A DNA stretch of 62,237 nucleotides from Nostoc punctiforme NIES-2108. GTDB taxonomy: Bacteria; Cyanobacteriota; Cyanobacteriia; Cyanobacteriales; Nostocaceae. This document shows, piece after piece, positions 23,981 to 31,521 of this stretch (position 1 is the stretch's first letter; the number at the start of each line of letters is the position of its first letter). Position numbers and translations under genes: made by a program. The notes under the pieces are model-generated. The model searched no databases, had not been told where the DNA came from, and saw only the letters and a program-made list of their open reading frames with translations. The stretch spans positions 1 to 62,237 of the forward strand of contig LXQE01000169.1 in assembly GCA_003326195.1 (NCBI GenBank). The letters are read 5' to 3'.

Positions 23981-24019
23981 GATTAAGAGTCAGGAGCATA
24001 ACCGTTCTGCCAAACGCCC
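23981..24019 (-). pseudogene. 5' half of split tRNA-Lys(CUU)
   Basis: The minus strand gives acceptor GGGCGTT, D-arm GCA-GAACGGTTA-TGC, anticodon 5' stem CCTGA and loop CTCTTAA, ending TC. GGGCGTT pairs fully with AGCGCCC of the 3' half at 23367-23407, proving that the two were one gene. Confidence 0.85.
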
Positions 24020-24028
24020 AGGATTTGG

Positions 24029-24101
24029 TGGGTCGCCAGAGACTCGAACTCTGATCACTCCGCTTAAAAGGCGGGAACTCTAGCCATTGAGCTAACGACC
24101 C
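24029..24101 (-). tRNA. tRNA-Lys(UUU)
   Basis: Acceptor GGGTCGT/GCGACCC, loop CTTTTAA, T-arm CAGAG-TTCGAGT-CTCTG, encoded CCA. Confidence 0.9.
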
Positions 24102-24106
24102 ACGAA

Positions 24107-24180
24107 TCCGAGTGGTAGGATTTGAACCCACGACCGCCTGTTCCCAAAACAGGAGTGCTGCCAAGCTACACCACACCCGG
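24107..24180 (-). tRNA. tRNA-Pro(UGG)
   Basis: Anticodon arm CCTGT-TTTGGGA-ACAGG; acceptor CCGGGTG/CACTCGG. Confidence 0.92.
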
Positions 24181-24184
24181 ATAA

Positions 24185-24259
<75 letters not shown>

Positions 24260-24266
24260 ATATTGG

Positions 24267-24341
24267 TACTCCTGACGGGAGTTGAACCCGTACACAGACT
24301 GTTTTTGAGACAGCCGCCTCTTCCAGTTGGGCTACAGGAGT
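24267..24341 (-). tRNA. tRNA with Leu anticodon CAA, short variable arm
   Basis: Acceptor ACTCCTG/CAGGAGT, anticodon arm GCTGT-CTCAAAA-ACAGT, T-arm ACGGG-TTCAACT-CCCGT, encoded CCA. The variable region is 6 nt. The 5' half closely resembles the neighbouring UAG tRNA, so the two are probably duplicates. Confidence 0.82.
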
Positions 24342-24346
24342 ATAGG

Positions 24347-24420
24347 CTGGGAAGGAAGGAATCGAACCCTCAAACTTCGCATTCAAAGTGCGACGGCTTT
24401 GCCTGTTTGCCTACTTCCCA
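24347..24420 (-). tRNA. tRNA-Gln(UUG)
   Basis: Acceptor TGGGAAG/CTTCCCA, anticodon arm TCGCA-CTTTGAA-TGCGA. Confidence 0.92.
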
Positions 24421-24425
24421 ATAAA

Positions 24426-24500
<75 letters not shown>

Positions 24501-24509
24501 ATGTGCCAG

Positions 24510-24584
24510 TCCCCCAGATCCGGATTGAACGGATGACCTCCTGTTCTTCAGACAGGCGCTACTACCAACTGAGCTACCAGGGGA
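24510..24584 (-). tRNA. tRNA-Phe(GAA)
   Basis: Anticodon arm CCTGT-CTGAAGA-ACAGG, T-arm ATCCG-TTCAATC-CGGAT. The acceptor has one U:U mismatch (position 6:67). Confidence 0.88.
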
Positions 24585-24589
24585 TAAGG

Positions 24590-24663
24590 CGAGAACGGAG
24601 GGACTTGAACCCCCACTCTTCAGTTTCGTAATCTGAGATGTTATCCAGTTACACCACGTTCTC
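24590..24663 (-). tRNA. tRNA-Arg(ACG)
   Basis: Acceptor GAGAACG/CGTTCTC and loop TTACGAA. The anticodon stem has an A:A mismatch next to the loop. A34 would need tRNA adenosine deaminase to read CGC/CGA. Confidence 0.87.
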
Positions 24664-24668
24664 AAAGG

Positions 24669-24753
24669 CGGAGAGAGAGGGAGTTGAACCCACAGTAGAC
24701 TTACATCCACGACTGTTTAGCAAACAGCTTGCCCTGCCAATAGCAATCTCTCC
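24669..24753 (-). tRNA. tRNA-Ser(GCU)
   Basis: Acceptor GGAGAGA/TCTCTCC, anticodon arm GCTGT-TTGCTAA-ACAGT, long variable arm typical of Ser; 85 nt. Confidence 0.9.
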
Positions 24754-24757
24754 ATAA

Positions 24758-24838
24758 TGGGCCGGGCTGGAATTGAACCAGCAACGCAAACGCGGCGGTT
24801 TTACAGACCGTTGCCCACACCAGTAGGCGAGCCGACCC
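24758..24838 (-). tRNA. tRNA-Tyr(GUA)
   Basis: Acceptor GGGTCGG/CCGGCCC, loop CTGTAAA, long variable arm (CGC...GCG) as expected for bacterial Tyr. Confidence 0.9.
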
Positions 24839-24848
24839 ATGAATTTGG

Positions 24849-24922
24849 TAGTGCAGACGGGACTTGAACCCGCTAATTACACGCTTGAAAGACGTGCCGC
24901 TCGGCCACTTCGCTTCTGCACC
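24849..24922 (-). tRNA. tRNA-Glu(UUC)
   Basis: Acceptor GGTGCAG/CTGCACT with encoded CCA, anticodon arm CACGT-CTTTCAA-GCGTG, T-arm GCGGG-TTCAAGT-CCCGT. Confidence 0.88.
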
Positions 24923-24953
24923 ATGTATGCCATGTAAGTTGAAAAAGCTGTTG

Positions 24954-25024
<71 letters not shown>

Positions 25025-25049
25025 AGCTTTTTCGGTCAGGACACGGCAA

Positions 25050-25120
25050 CGCACAGACTAGGACTTGAACCCAGAACAACAGTTTTGGAGACTGTGGTGT
25101 TGCCATTACACCATCTGTGC
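25050..25120 (-). tRNA. tRNA-Trp(CCA)
   Basis: Acceptor GCACAGA/TCTGTGC, anticodon arm ACAGT-CTCCAAA-ACTGT, discriminator G. Confidence 0.92.
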
Positions 25121-25126
25121 ATTTGG

Positions 25127-25198
25127 TAGCAGTGGCGAGAGTCGAACTCGCATATACCAAGTTATGAGCTTGGGGCTTTGCCGTTAAGCTACACTGCA
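25127..25198 (-). tRNA. tRNA-Met(CAU), elongator-type
   Basis: Anticodon arm CCAAG-CTCATAA-CTTGG, T-arm GCGAG-TTCGACT-CTCGC, encoded CCA. The first acceptor pair is U:U. It could also be a lysidine-modified Ile(CAU); not decidable here. Confidence 0.8.
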
Positions 25199-25206
25199 AC
25201 GTTTGG

Positions 25207-25277
25207 AGTCCAGGGCGAGAATTGAACTCGCACAGTCGGTTTTGCAGACCAATACCCTACCGTTAGGCGACCTGGAC
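25207..25277 (-). tRNA. tRNA-Cys(GCA)
   Basis: Acceptor GTCCAGG/CCTGGAC, loop CTGCAAA, discriminator U (a Cys identity element), encoded CCA. Confidence 0.92.
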
Positions 25278-25283
25278 ATACTA

Positions 25284-25357
25284 CGAGGACGACAGGAATC
25301 GAACCTGTGACCACTTGCTTCGGAAACAAGCGCTCTTTCCGACTGAGCTACATCCTC
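25284..25357 (-). tRNA. tRNA-Arg(CCG)
   Basis: Acceptor GAGGATG/CGTCCTC, anticodon arm CTTGT-TTCCGAA-GCAAG. Confidence 0.9.
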
Positions 25358-25363
25358 ATTTGG

Positions 25364-25437
25364 AAGCCTTGACGGGAGTTGCACCCGCTTCTCTCTGACT
25401 GAGAATCAGAACGACTTATCTATTCGTCCACAAGGCT
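25364..25437 (-). tRNA. tRNA-Glu(CUC)
   Basis: Acceptor AGCCTTG/CAAGGCT, anticodon arm TCTGA-TTCTCAG-TCAGA, encoded CCA. The T-loop is TGCAACT: position 55 is G rather than U, so pseudouridine 55 cannot form. Confidence 0.82.
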
Positions 25438-25440
25438 ACA

Positions 25441-25516
25441 CGGGGATGATGGGATTTGAACCCACGGTCTTTCGCTCGACAGGCGACTGCTTTAAACCGG
25501 ACTAAGCTACACCCCC
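25441..25516 (-). tRNA. tRNA-Asp(GUC)
   Basis: Acceptor GGGGGTG/CATCCCC, loop CTGTCGA, discriminator G. First tRNA of the operon, about 85 bp from the promoter. Confidence 0.9.
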
Positions 25517-25583
25517 ACGTTGGATGGCAATTATTTAGTTTTCATGGTTCAGAAGTGTTTGCGCTATGCCTTTTTGAGAGGCT

Positions 25584-25598
25584 GTAGTGCTTCACTAC
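25584..25598. promoter_or_regulatory. Palindrome at the likely start of the tRNA operon transcript
   Basis: GTAGTG-CTT-CACTAC is a perfect 6-bp inverted repeat 5-19 bp downstream of the -10 element, i.e. around +1 of the tRNA operon. This is a typical place for a repressor operator. Confidence 0.45.
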
Positions 25599-25602
25599 AT
25601 AT

Positions 25603-25631
25603 ATACTACATAATGTATTACAAGGTGTCAA
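25603..25631 (-). promoter_or_regulatory. Promoter of the tRNA operon
   Basis: On the minus strand a perfect -35 TTGACA (25626-25631) is followed after 17 bp by -10 TAGTAT (25603-25608). It lies between the upstream HNH gene and tRNA-Asp. ATACTACA words at 25603-25610 and 25636-25643 overlap and flank it and recur upstream of 26537. Confidence 0.65.
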
Positions 25632-25717
25632 GGGCATACTACAAAATTTTGAGAAGAAGTGAGAGGACATTGTGATGTAATCGCGGTATTGCCCTCTCTG
25701 ATTGAGTTTGAAGTAAA

Positions 25718-26239
25718 TTACTCAGATTCACTCAGGCGTTGTGCGCTCCAAAACTGTTCGGCAAATGCAACTGCTGGGTGAATTGGGGCTTTAGGCTTGC
25801 TTTTGAGTACCATTCCAGCTTCATGAGGTAGGCGATCGCCTTTGGTTGAATTACACTTCTCACACGCAGTTACAACGTTGTCCCAGGTATGCTGCCCACC
25901 TTTTGAGCGGGGGATTACATGGTCAAGGGTCAGATGCTTGGTGCTACCGCAGTATTGGCAGGTGTGGTTGTCTCGCTTGAGTACCTCACGCCGATTTACA
26001 GGTGGTACTTTCCAATGCCGTTCGGGATTACCAACGGTCAAGCGAATATGTTCGGGAACTTGTAGTACGACGCTGGGTGAACGAACTTCCCACTGCTTTG
26101 TAGTGCCAAAATTCAACGATTCTGCCTGACCTGTGACTAACAGCACGATTGCTCGTTTGATGTTGATACGTGCCAGTGGTAGGTAGTTTTTGGAGAACAC
26201 CACCACCGAATTTTGTAATATGTGTGGTTGAGCTTGCAT
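25718..26239 (-). CDS. HNH endonuclease upstream of the tRNA array
   Basis: The 173-residue protein has an N-terminal half with SVVVFSKNYLPLARINIKRA. A canonical HNH follows: NHTCQYCGSTKHLTLDHVIP, RSKGG, WDNVVTACEKCN, GDR. This is the widespread cyanobacterial HNH type with two CxxC zinc-binding pairs. It is transcribed towards the tRNA array, though the array has its own promoter in the 201-bp gap. An HNH gene also precedes the comparable Anabaena tRNA operon as far as I recall. Confidence 0.8.
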   Translation of the reverse strand: MQAQPHILQNSVVVFSKNYLPLARINIKRAIVLLVTGQAESLNFGTTKQWEVRSPSVVLQVPEHIRLTVGNPERHWKVPPVNRREVLKRDNHTCQYCGSTKHLTLDHVIPRSKGGQHTWDNVVTACEKCNSTKGDRLPHEAGMVLKSKPKAPIHPAVAFAEQFWSAQRLSESE

Positions 26240-26256
26240 ACGTTAAATCCACTCCT

Positions 26257-26296
26257 CAAAAAATAACCCCCGCCTCTGAGATTCAGGAGCGGGGGT
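26257..26296 (-). terminator. Rho-independent terminator, minus strand
   Basis: ACCCCCGC (26266-26273) and GCGGGGGT (26289-26296) form an 8-bp GC-rich stem. On the minus strand it is followed by TTATTTTTT. It ends transcription arriving from the 26319-26537 gene and insulates the HNH gene. Confidence 0.75.
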
Positions 26297-26318
26297 CAGA
26301 TAGTTGATACTTTTTGCC

Positions 26319-26537
26319 CTATGTTGGTGCTGTAAGACATTTGCACCTCCCGCTTTGGATAAGTTGATCTAGATTCAGCCATCCGGTAATCGCTTCAAAA
26401 ATACTTTCACGCTGCAATTTACAGCCGACAAAACAATACATTCCCTCAAACGCAAACAGCGCGAATACTCTGCCTAAACCCTTGTTGGGTCGGCAATGCA
26501 TCACGCTGCTAATGGTTGAGGAGAATCTGCTTATCAT
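26319..26537 (-). CDS. Small Cys-containing protein, 72 aa
   Basis: MISRFSSTISSVMHCRPNKG onward, with LGRVFALFAFEGMYCFVGCK and a C-terminal GRCKCLTAPT. Not recognised. Support for a real gene comes from an ATG start, the strong terminator just after the stop, and two TGTAGTAT words upstream (26546-26553, 26585-26592) like those at the tRNA promoter. It may encode a regulator or partner of the tRNA/HNH locus (inference). Confidence 0.4.
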   Translation of the reverse strand: MISRFSSTISSVMHCRPNKGLGRVFALFAFEGMYCFVGCKLQRESIFEAITGWLNLDQLIQSGRCKCLTAPT

Positions 26538-26545
26538 TGAAGGTT

Positions 26546-26592
26546 TGTAGTATTTGTAATTGAGACTTATATCAATAATACAGTTGTAGTAT
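26546..26592 (-). promoter_or_regulatory. Paired TGTAGTAT words upstream of 26537
   Basis: TGTAGTAT at 26546-26553 and 26585-26592, spaced 39 bp. The reverse complement ATACTACA occurs twice at the tRNA promoter, spaced 33 bp. A shared regulator is suggested. Confidence 0.35.
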
Positions 26593-26676
26593 GCGTTTGT
26601 CTACTGCACAATTCTGGGGACGGGCGAACGCTGCGTGAATGCCTTGGCGGTAAAGGCTAAATTTGCAGATGGGGCA

Positions 26677-27105
26677 TCATTTTTTCTCAGCACAACCTTC
26701 TAAAACCTTATTCCCCAGGATAAAAATTGCCGAGTATGGATACTCTTTATCTGACATACCATCGCTACAGGCATCGACTTTTTTGATGATTAAGATATTG
26801 TTGCCTTTCCCTTGAAGTCGGTAAACTCGCACCAAGTCTACGGGACGCGCCTCTGCTTTTAGAGGTGCAATATAGGAGAAGGCTTGCTGTTTTGTGTCTG
26901 GCGAAGAGTAGACAATTGCCTTCTTGCTCACAGTAACACTCCAAAAGGGTTCTGTACCCCTAGCGATGAATTCTTCACTACTCGTAGTTTCTGCAACAAC
27001 GAGACTATTGCTAGTAATAGATGATTCATTGGCAGTACTGCGACTGTTAGCTAGTAAGCTAGCGCCAAATAAGAGCAGAGTAACATAACAGATGAAACTT
27101 TTCAT
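26677..27105 (-). CDS. Secreted or periplasmic COG3650-like protein
   Basis: The 142-residue form starts at the ATG at 27105 (MKSFICYVTLLLFGASLLAN), giving a clean signal peptide; a longer reading frame would add 29 unlikely residues. The mature part contains FIARGTEPFWSVTVSKKAIV, typical of small cell-envelope proteins with the RGTEPFW motif. Two Cys near the C-terminus (DACSDG, LEGCAE) probably form a disulfide. Function unknown. Confidence 0.6.
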   Translation of the reverse strand: MKSFICYVTLLLFGASLLANSRSTANESSITSNSLVVAETTSSEEFIARGTEPFWSVTVSKKAIVYSSPDTKQQAFSYIAPLKAEARPVDLVRVYRLQGKGNNILIIKKVDACSDGMSDKEYPYSAIFILGNKVLEGCAEKK

Positions 27106-27145
27106 GTATCGAGGTATAGCTACTAATTTGCAATATTCTTGTATG

Positions 27146-27397
27146 TTATTGGACAACTGTAAATATACGGCACTCAAAAGACGTGGAACCAATTACTTGG
27201 AAAGATTTCTCATCGATAGCAACCCAGTAATTGAGTTGGGTAATTCCACTGTTTGAAAACCATTGAGCATATTTATCTCGATATAAACTTGCCGCCAGCG
27301 ATGGACTATCACTACTATTACTCACGCCTGGGAAAACTTCCTCTCTTAGGTGAATTGCTTGCTCCAGGGTTGCTATCGATAATGATTCAATGTACAT
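27146..27397 (-). pseudogene. Truncated GNAT-like acetyltransferase
   Basis: 83 residues from the ATG at 27397: IESLSIATLEQAIHLREEVF, then KYAQWF and LNYWVAIDEKSFQVIGSTSF. This matches only the first half of a GNAT acetyltransferase; the acetyl-CoA binding core (R-G-x-G-x-G/A) is missing. The frame ends shortly after in unrelated sequence, so it is a remnant. Confidence 0.5.
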
Positions 27398-27546
27398 AAC
27401 ACTAGTCACTCAAGCTTAAAGTAACCATATCTATATCTAGGCTACTATCTCAATTAACTGTAAATTTTTCGGTGAGCAGGCAGATTTAAGTGGGAACCAT
27501 TATTGCTGCCATTCTCCCTCTTTATCCCGAAGAACTAATTCTACCC

Positions 27547-28068
27547 TTAGTTTTCATACCTAATTTGCTTTTCCTCTTTCAGTTTGTTTTTCCTAGTTGA
27601 GGATGGCACCAAATCGAAACGAAATACGAGCAAGTCCTGAATCTGAATGCTGTTTTCGTAGCTTGGCTCAGGTAAATACCAAAAGTAGTCCTGGCGCACA
27701 TGATCCATCCGAAATCCGCACTTTTGATAAAAAGCAATGTTGGCGATACTTGAATTAGACGTGCCGACGAGTATCTGTCTCTTGCCGCGTTGCCTCGCCT
27801 CTTGAATCAACCAAGCAACGAACTCTTTACCTAAACCTTGCCTTTGAAACTCAGGGGCTATACCAAGTTCCATAATTTCGCAGGGGTCGCTGCGCCATTT
27901 CATGGTTGCTGCACCAACCAAGTGTTCGCTGTCGTCCATGCGATATACAGCATCGACGAGGTTAGCAAGTCCCCATCGCAGCGCACGCTCCGATTGTTCT
28001 GCCAACAGTAGTATCGGAATCAGCGCTTCAAGTTCGTCGTTACGAGCTTGTCGAATAGCAATCGCCAT
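27547..28068 (-). CDS. GNAT family N-acetyltransferase
   Basis: The 173-residue protein has CEIMELGIAPEFQRQGLGKE (acetyl-CoA pyrophosphate loop Q-R-x-G-x-G near 90-95) and NIAFYQKCGFRMDHV (motif B) in the standard order. It should transfer an acetyl group to a small amine or protein N-terminus; substrate unknown. The ATG start gives a full-length family member. Confidence 0.8.
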   Translation of the reverse strand: MAIAIRQARNDELEALIPILLLAEQSERALRWGLANLVDAVYRMDDSEHLVGAATMKWRSDPCEIMELGIAPEFQRQGLGKEFVAWLIQEARQRGKRQILVGTSNSSIANIAFYQKCGFRMDHVRQDYFWYLPEPSYENSIQIQDLLVFRFDLVPSSTRKNKLKEEKQIRYEN

Positions 28069-28352
28069 TCATATTCCCCTTTAATCACAATTTATTTTTC
28101 AAAACTATAGTACCAAGTCTAATTAATCGATATAAACCAGGAAAAAGGAAATTAATCATCTAAAACTTAGTCCCAGCAAGGCTTTTAGAATTGAACTTTT
28201 CACAGTACAGTGAGCGATCGCACCCTTAGATATTGTCAAGTGTGAACCGTATAGTGAGGAGAGCAATCGCTTACTTTAACCAGTATTAACGCAAGCTACA
28301 TAACTGCTTTTGACAATAAGCCCGACATATCCAACACTGAATAAAGTTGTAA

Positions 28353-28598
28353 AGCGATCGCCCATCAAATCCAACTGATGATTTTTACCGTGATAAAAAA
28401 ATAGATTTCACAGTTGGTTATGGAAACAATCGGCTCTCCCTATCTGCATGGTGGCGAGGAGCGATATTAACTTTTGATTACAATACTAAATATTGGAGCA
28501 ATGAAGATGGAGAAGAAATTGCTTGTCCCTATCCAGATGGTGAACAATTCGAGATAATTGCAGCAGAGCTTTATCCTTTATTACAAAATTACTGTTAA
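28353..28598 (+). pseudogene. 3' remnant of an unknown gene
   Basis: An open frame with no start codon encodes about 80 residues ending in WWRGAILTFDYNTKYW, IACPYPDGEQ and LYPLLQNYC before TAA. The residue pattern looks like real protein (aromatic-rich, C-terminal Cys). The upstream part is replaced by HIP1-rich intergenic DNA, and a terminator follows at 28691. The rest of 28069-28870 holds only repeats. Confidence 0.4.
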
Positions 28599-28690
28599 TG
28601 TAAAACCATATTATTGGTATAGTCCTTATTAGAACAGCGACTTATAAATAACTTCTATAACTAATATGCAGGGGAATATAACCCCATCAA

Positions 28691-28718
28691 AAGCCCAGTC
28701 ATCCCAACTGGGTTTTTT
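28691..28718 (+). terminator. Rho-independent terminator, plus strand
   Basis: CCCAGT (28694-28699) pairs with ACTGGG (28707-28712), extended by A:T pairs and followed by TTTTTT. Confidence 0.75.
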
Positions 28719-28762
28719 GGTTTAAGAGCGATCGCTTCCTATCCTCTAAGAAAAATGGTGGA

Positions 28763-28788
28763 GCGATGCCTACGGCGGTAAACTACGC
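28763..28788. repeat. Dispersed palindromic repeat (type A)
   Basis: A 26-bp unit starting GCGATGCCTACGGCGGTAAA and ending CTACGC, identical to 56328-56353. Related copies lie at 10546-10571, 43669-43694 and 44222-44247. Confidence 0.7.
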
Positions 28789-28870
28789 ACCCCCAACTTA
28801 CTCGTAGTTGCTCCCGTCTGCGGATATCCCTTAGTCTTTGAGCGCTGGCTTTGTCTGAGGATAGGAAATT

Positions 28871-29098
28871 TTACTCAATTTCAGTTTCTTCAGACGCTCG
28901 AACGCCGCTATCACGTTGCACGGTTTGAAGAACTGATTCCAGACGATAACCAGCTTCACGAAGATAATATCCAGCCGCGCCAACGTCTTCAAAAACGTCA
29001 TCAAATTGGGGATGAGTTTGCGGAAAAATCTTTCTCAGGCGATCGCTGATTTGCTCTAGTTCTTGCTGAATTGCGATTAGTTCTTGAGTATCGTCCAT
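28871..29098 (-). CDS. Hypothetical helical protein, 75 aa
   Basis: MDDTQELIAIQQELEQISDR onward: a small acidic, mostly helical protein. It sits 6 bp downstream of an HNH gene on the same strand, so the pair is probably cotranscribed. It may be a partner or inhibitor of that nuclease, but no motif supports this. Confidence 0.45.
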   Translation of the reverse strand: MDDTQELIAIQQELEQISDRLRKIFPQTHPQFDDVFEDVGAAGYYLREAGYRLESVLQTVQRDSGVRASEETEIE

Positions 29099-29104
29099 AC
29101 TTAC

Positions 29105-29401
29105 CTACCACAAAGATAACTGCCCAGGTGTTACATTTGATTTCCCACCTCTATGGTATAAAAGGTGACAACCACTGCAAAGAGCTATAAGGTTGCCTCT
29201 GTGGTTATTTGCTGGATTTCTGTCCCAATGATGCACCTGTAGGGTGTACACTCTGCGTTTTGAACGTGTAATCTCTGATGTTTTTTCACCAGGGGGTATG
29301 CACTGTAACCCGCACTTTTGACAACGCCACTGGGCTTGTTGCTTAATTGCAGTGGCAAGTTCTGACCAATTGTCTGGGTACAGAGAATGGGTAAACGTCA
29401 T
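29105..29401 (-). CDS. Small HNH endonuclease
   Basis: The 98-residue protein has WRCQKCGLQC, a spacer, YTLQVHHWDRNPANNHRGNL, then CSGCHLLYHRGG: two CxxC pairs, His-His, Asn and His of a compact HNH domain. Such single-domain proteins are common in cyanobacterial plasmids and phages. ATG start. Confidence 0.75.
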   Translation of the reverse strand: MTFTHSLYPDNWSELATAIKQQAQWRCQKCGLQCIPPGEKTSEITRSKRRVYTLQVHHWDRNPANNHRGNLIALCSGCHLLYHRGGKSNVTPGQLSLW

Positions 29402-29457
29402 TGCTTGTAATGCAACTGAGGCTTGACCAATTGTAATATAAATAGCAGCGCAAAAGC

Positions 29458-29646
29458 CTATTCTTCATCATTGCCGTATGTCACGCAAGGACTGTCAATT
29501 ATGAGTGCTGGCTCAAATGAATTGCAGAAAATGACAGTAGAACAATTAACCCCAAATTCGTCAGGGTGAATGCACTCTATCGCTCCTTCTACTAAGGCAT
29601 GAAAAGCACAATCATTGCAGATAGTCTGACATTCGCCCACTGCCAT
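29458..29646 (-). CDS. Small cysteine-rich protein, 62 aa
   Basis: MAVGECQTICNDCAFHALVE onward, with seven Cys including C-x-x-x-C-x-x-C near the start. It looks like a small zinc- or iron-sulfur-binding protein. It is the next upstream member of the 29.6-28.9 kb minus-strand cluster; function unknown. Confidence 0.5.
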   Translation of the reverse strand: MAVGECQTICNDCAFHALVEGAIECIHPDEFGVNCSTVIFCNSFEPALIIDSPCVTYGNDEE

Positions 29647-29694
29647 CGCACCTCTATCAGTTAAATAAGAACAAGTAGCGACAAGATTATCTAA

Positions 29695-30780
29695 TCAAAA
29701 CCTCGGCAGCACTGTACCCGTTCCTGCATCCTTCTTCACTCTTACATACCCCTTGGTAGTATCGCTTTTCTTCTGTCCTAACTGGTCTTGCACCTGAAAC
29801 AGTGGCTTAATTTCCACCGCCCTCGTTGCATGAGAATGCCTTAGCCAGTGACAGGAAAACTTCACCTTCGCCACAAGGGAGATATCCTGAATTAGCTGTT
29901 TTATGGCTCGGTCGCTCAACGGCAACCCCCTTTTTGCTGGATCAGGTGAGACATTCGGGAACACGGGCATCTTATCACTAGCCATACCCCGATACTTTTT
30001 AAGTAATTTAGAAGTCTCGTGGTCTAAGCCAATCTCCCGGTACTTCCCACCCTTACCCCAAAACTTAATTGTGTAATACCCCCGTTGTCTATCCTCCGGC
30101 GTTGGGTCAAACTGCCATTTAAAATCGCGCCAATACAAGCCCGGATAATCTTCCTTGGGCTTACCTGGTTCGTCACCCGGAACTGTTACTCTACCAACTT
30201 CACCAACCCGCATCCCACTATAAAAAATCAAGTTAAAAACTAGCCAATACTGCCCCCCTAACTGCTTGGCAGCATCAGCAAGCTTCTCCATTTCCCAATC
30301 TTCGAGATACCGCTCTGCCTTCGGTAACTCACTGAAATTATCGTAATTTATCGTACTTGCAATATTCCGCAAAAAATAGCCAATACTCTCCCCACTCCCA
30401 TAACTCCAGAGCGATCGCAATATCAGCACTCGGTTCGTTTTAGTATAAGGGGAAACCTCACCCCAGGAAGCAATAAATTCTAGTAACAATGGTTGCTGAA
30501 TCAAACGCAAATCAGGTATACCTTGATCCCGTACCCATTCGAGTAATTTTTGACCAAATTGATAGTATTTTCGCTTAGTTTGTTCGCGGTTTTGGCTTCC
30601 AGCCCAAGCCAAAATTAATTCCTCATCATTAGCAACCGCAGGCGTGCGGTAATAATATTGCCGAATTACCTCCTCAACCAACTCCGGCGTAACTTGAGGA
30701 TTAGTGTTTTTAATTACACTTGGTTGGGGAGTAGGAGGCAGAATTTCTACAGAGCTAATCTCAATATTAGTAATATCCAT
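29695..30780 (-). CDS. Tyrosine recombinase/integrase (Xer-like)
   Basis: The 361-residue protein has a SAM-like N-terminal DNA-binding half (about 40-150) and a catalytic half. The catalytic signatures are YSGMRVGEVGRV (Arg near 190), FWGKGGKYREIGL (Lys), HWLRHSHATRA (His-x-x-Arg near 312-316) and a C-terminal TTKGYVRV (Tyr near 344). All active-site residues appear present, so it is probably functional in site-specific recombination, e.g. plasmid dimer resolution or integration. No adjacent att site could be defined. Confidence 0.85.
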   Translation of the reverse strand: MDITNIEISSVEILPPTPQPSVIKNTNPQVTPELVEEVIRQYYYRTPAVANDEELILAWAGSQNREQTKRKYYQFGQKLLEWVRDQGIPDLRLIQQPLLLEFIASWGEVSPYTKTNRVLILRSLWSYGSGESIGYFLRNIASTINYDNFSELPKAERYLEDWEMEKLADAAKQLGGQYWLVFNLIFYSGMRVGEVGRVTVPGDEPGKPKEDYPGLYWRDFKWQFDPTPEDRQRGYYTIKFWGKGGKYREIGLDHETSKLLKKYRGMASDKMPVFPNVSPDPAKRGLPLSDRAIKQLIQDISLVAKVKFSCHWLRHSHATRAVEIKPLFQVQDQLGQKKSDTTKGYVRVKKDAGTGTVLPRF

Positions 30781-30814
30781 CTAGGAAATAAGAATTACAC
30801 TCAGATAAATATAT

Positions 30815-30847
30815 AGCTTCCTGGAAGTGCAGTTTCAGGAAGCTTTT
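30815..30847. terminator. Hairpin upstream of the integrase gene
   Basis: AGCTTCCTG (30815-30823) and CAGGAAGCT (30836-30844) form a perfect 9-bp stem followed by TTTT on the plus strand. It is terminator-like and lies between the DUF3122 gene and the integrase. Confidence 0.5.
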
Positions 30848-31011
30848 ATATTATTCTATTCTTTAAGTGGATGTGCTTAACTGCTTGCTTTAGTATTTGT
30901 GGTCAACCAATGCTCTGGCTTTGGGTTTTTTTGCGATCGAGATGTAGCATTTTGAGTAAGCCTCTGCTTCAAGCACAAGCCACCAAGCCTAGAAGTTTTG
31001 TCAGTTTTACT

Positions 31012-31521
31012 TTAATCAATTTCTGTCACTAGCCATTGCCACTCGGTGACTACAGAGTTGGGGATATTGAGAACCAATGGCTGTCCACTCTCTACTGGCA
31101 CATAAAGTTTGAGCGCATCGGTGGTTGGCAATTTGGGTAAGACATCAGTTAAGTTATATTCGCCTACATTTGGGGCGGGTGCAGTTAAAGCGTAGACATC
31201 TGATGCACTTAACAATTTTCCTGATGTTGCCTCAATTTCTAATGGTTGGGGGTGGGCAATTTCAACTACACCAGGAAACGCCACTAAGCGTAATCTTAAG
31301 TCTCTAACTGGATTGTTGTAATTTTGTTTGAACAACAGCACTTGCCAAGCGTAACCTTGTTTATCTTTGATAGATACTTGCGAGTGGTAGCGCAAGATAC
31401 CAGGGGAATCATGATGTTGACGTAGCAGTGCCTGGGCTGACTTTGCACCCCAACTGCTCAAACTCAACGCTAGAAGAACTACTAGGGCGCAACGCCAGAT
31501 GTATTGTGTAAATCGATACAT
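31012..31521 (-). CDS. DUF3122 family secreted protein
   Basis: The 169-residue protein has an N-terminal signal segment (CALVVLLALSLSSWGAKSAQA) followed by a beta-rich domain: GILRYHSQVSIKDKQGYAWQ, VRDLRLRLVAFPG, LTDVLPKLPTTDALKL. This matches the cyanobacteria-specific DUF3122 family, usually a single periplasmic or thylakoid-lumen domain of unknown function. Monocistronic. Confidence 0.7.
   Translation of the reverse strand: MYRFTQYIWRCALVVLLALSLSSWGAKSAQALLRQHHDSPGILRYHSQVSIKDKQGYAWQVLLFKQNYNNPVRDLRLRLVAFPGVVEIAHPQPLEIEATSGKLLSASDVYALTAPAPNVGEYNLTDVLPKLPTTDALKLYVPVESGQPLVLNIPNSVVTEWQWLVTEID

Noticed and set aside
23408..23987. Reading the tRNA-Lys insertion as a self-splicing group I intron (P1-like pairing with the 5' exon).
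   Set aside because: After the HNH gene and the embedded tRNA there is too little sequence for a P3-P7 core. No alignment of the 7-bp duplicated junction lets the intron end in G, and the P1-like helix has no U:G pair.
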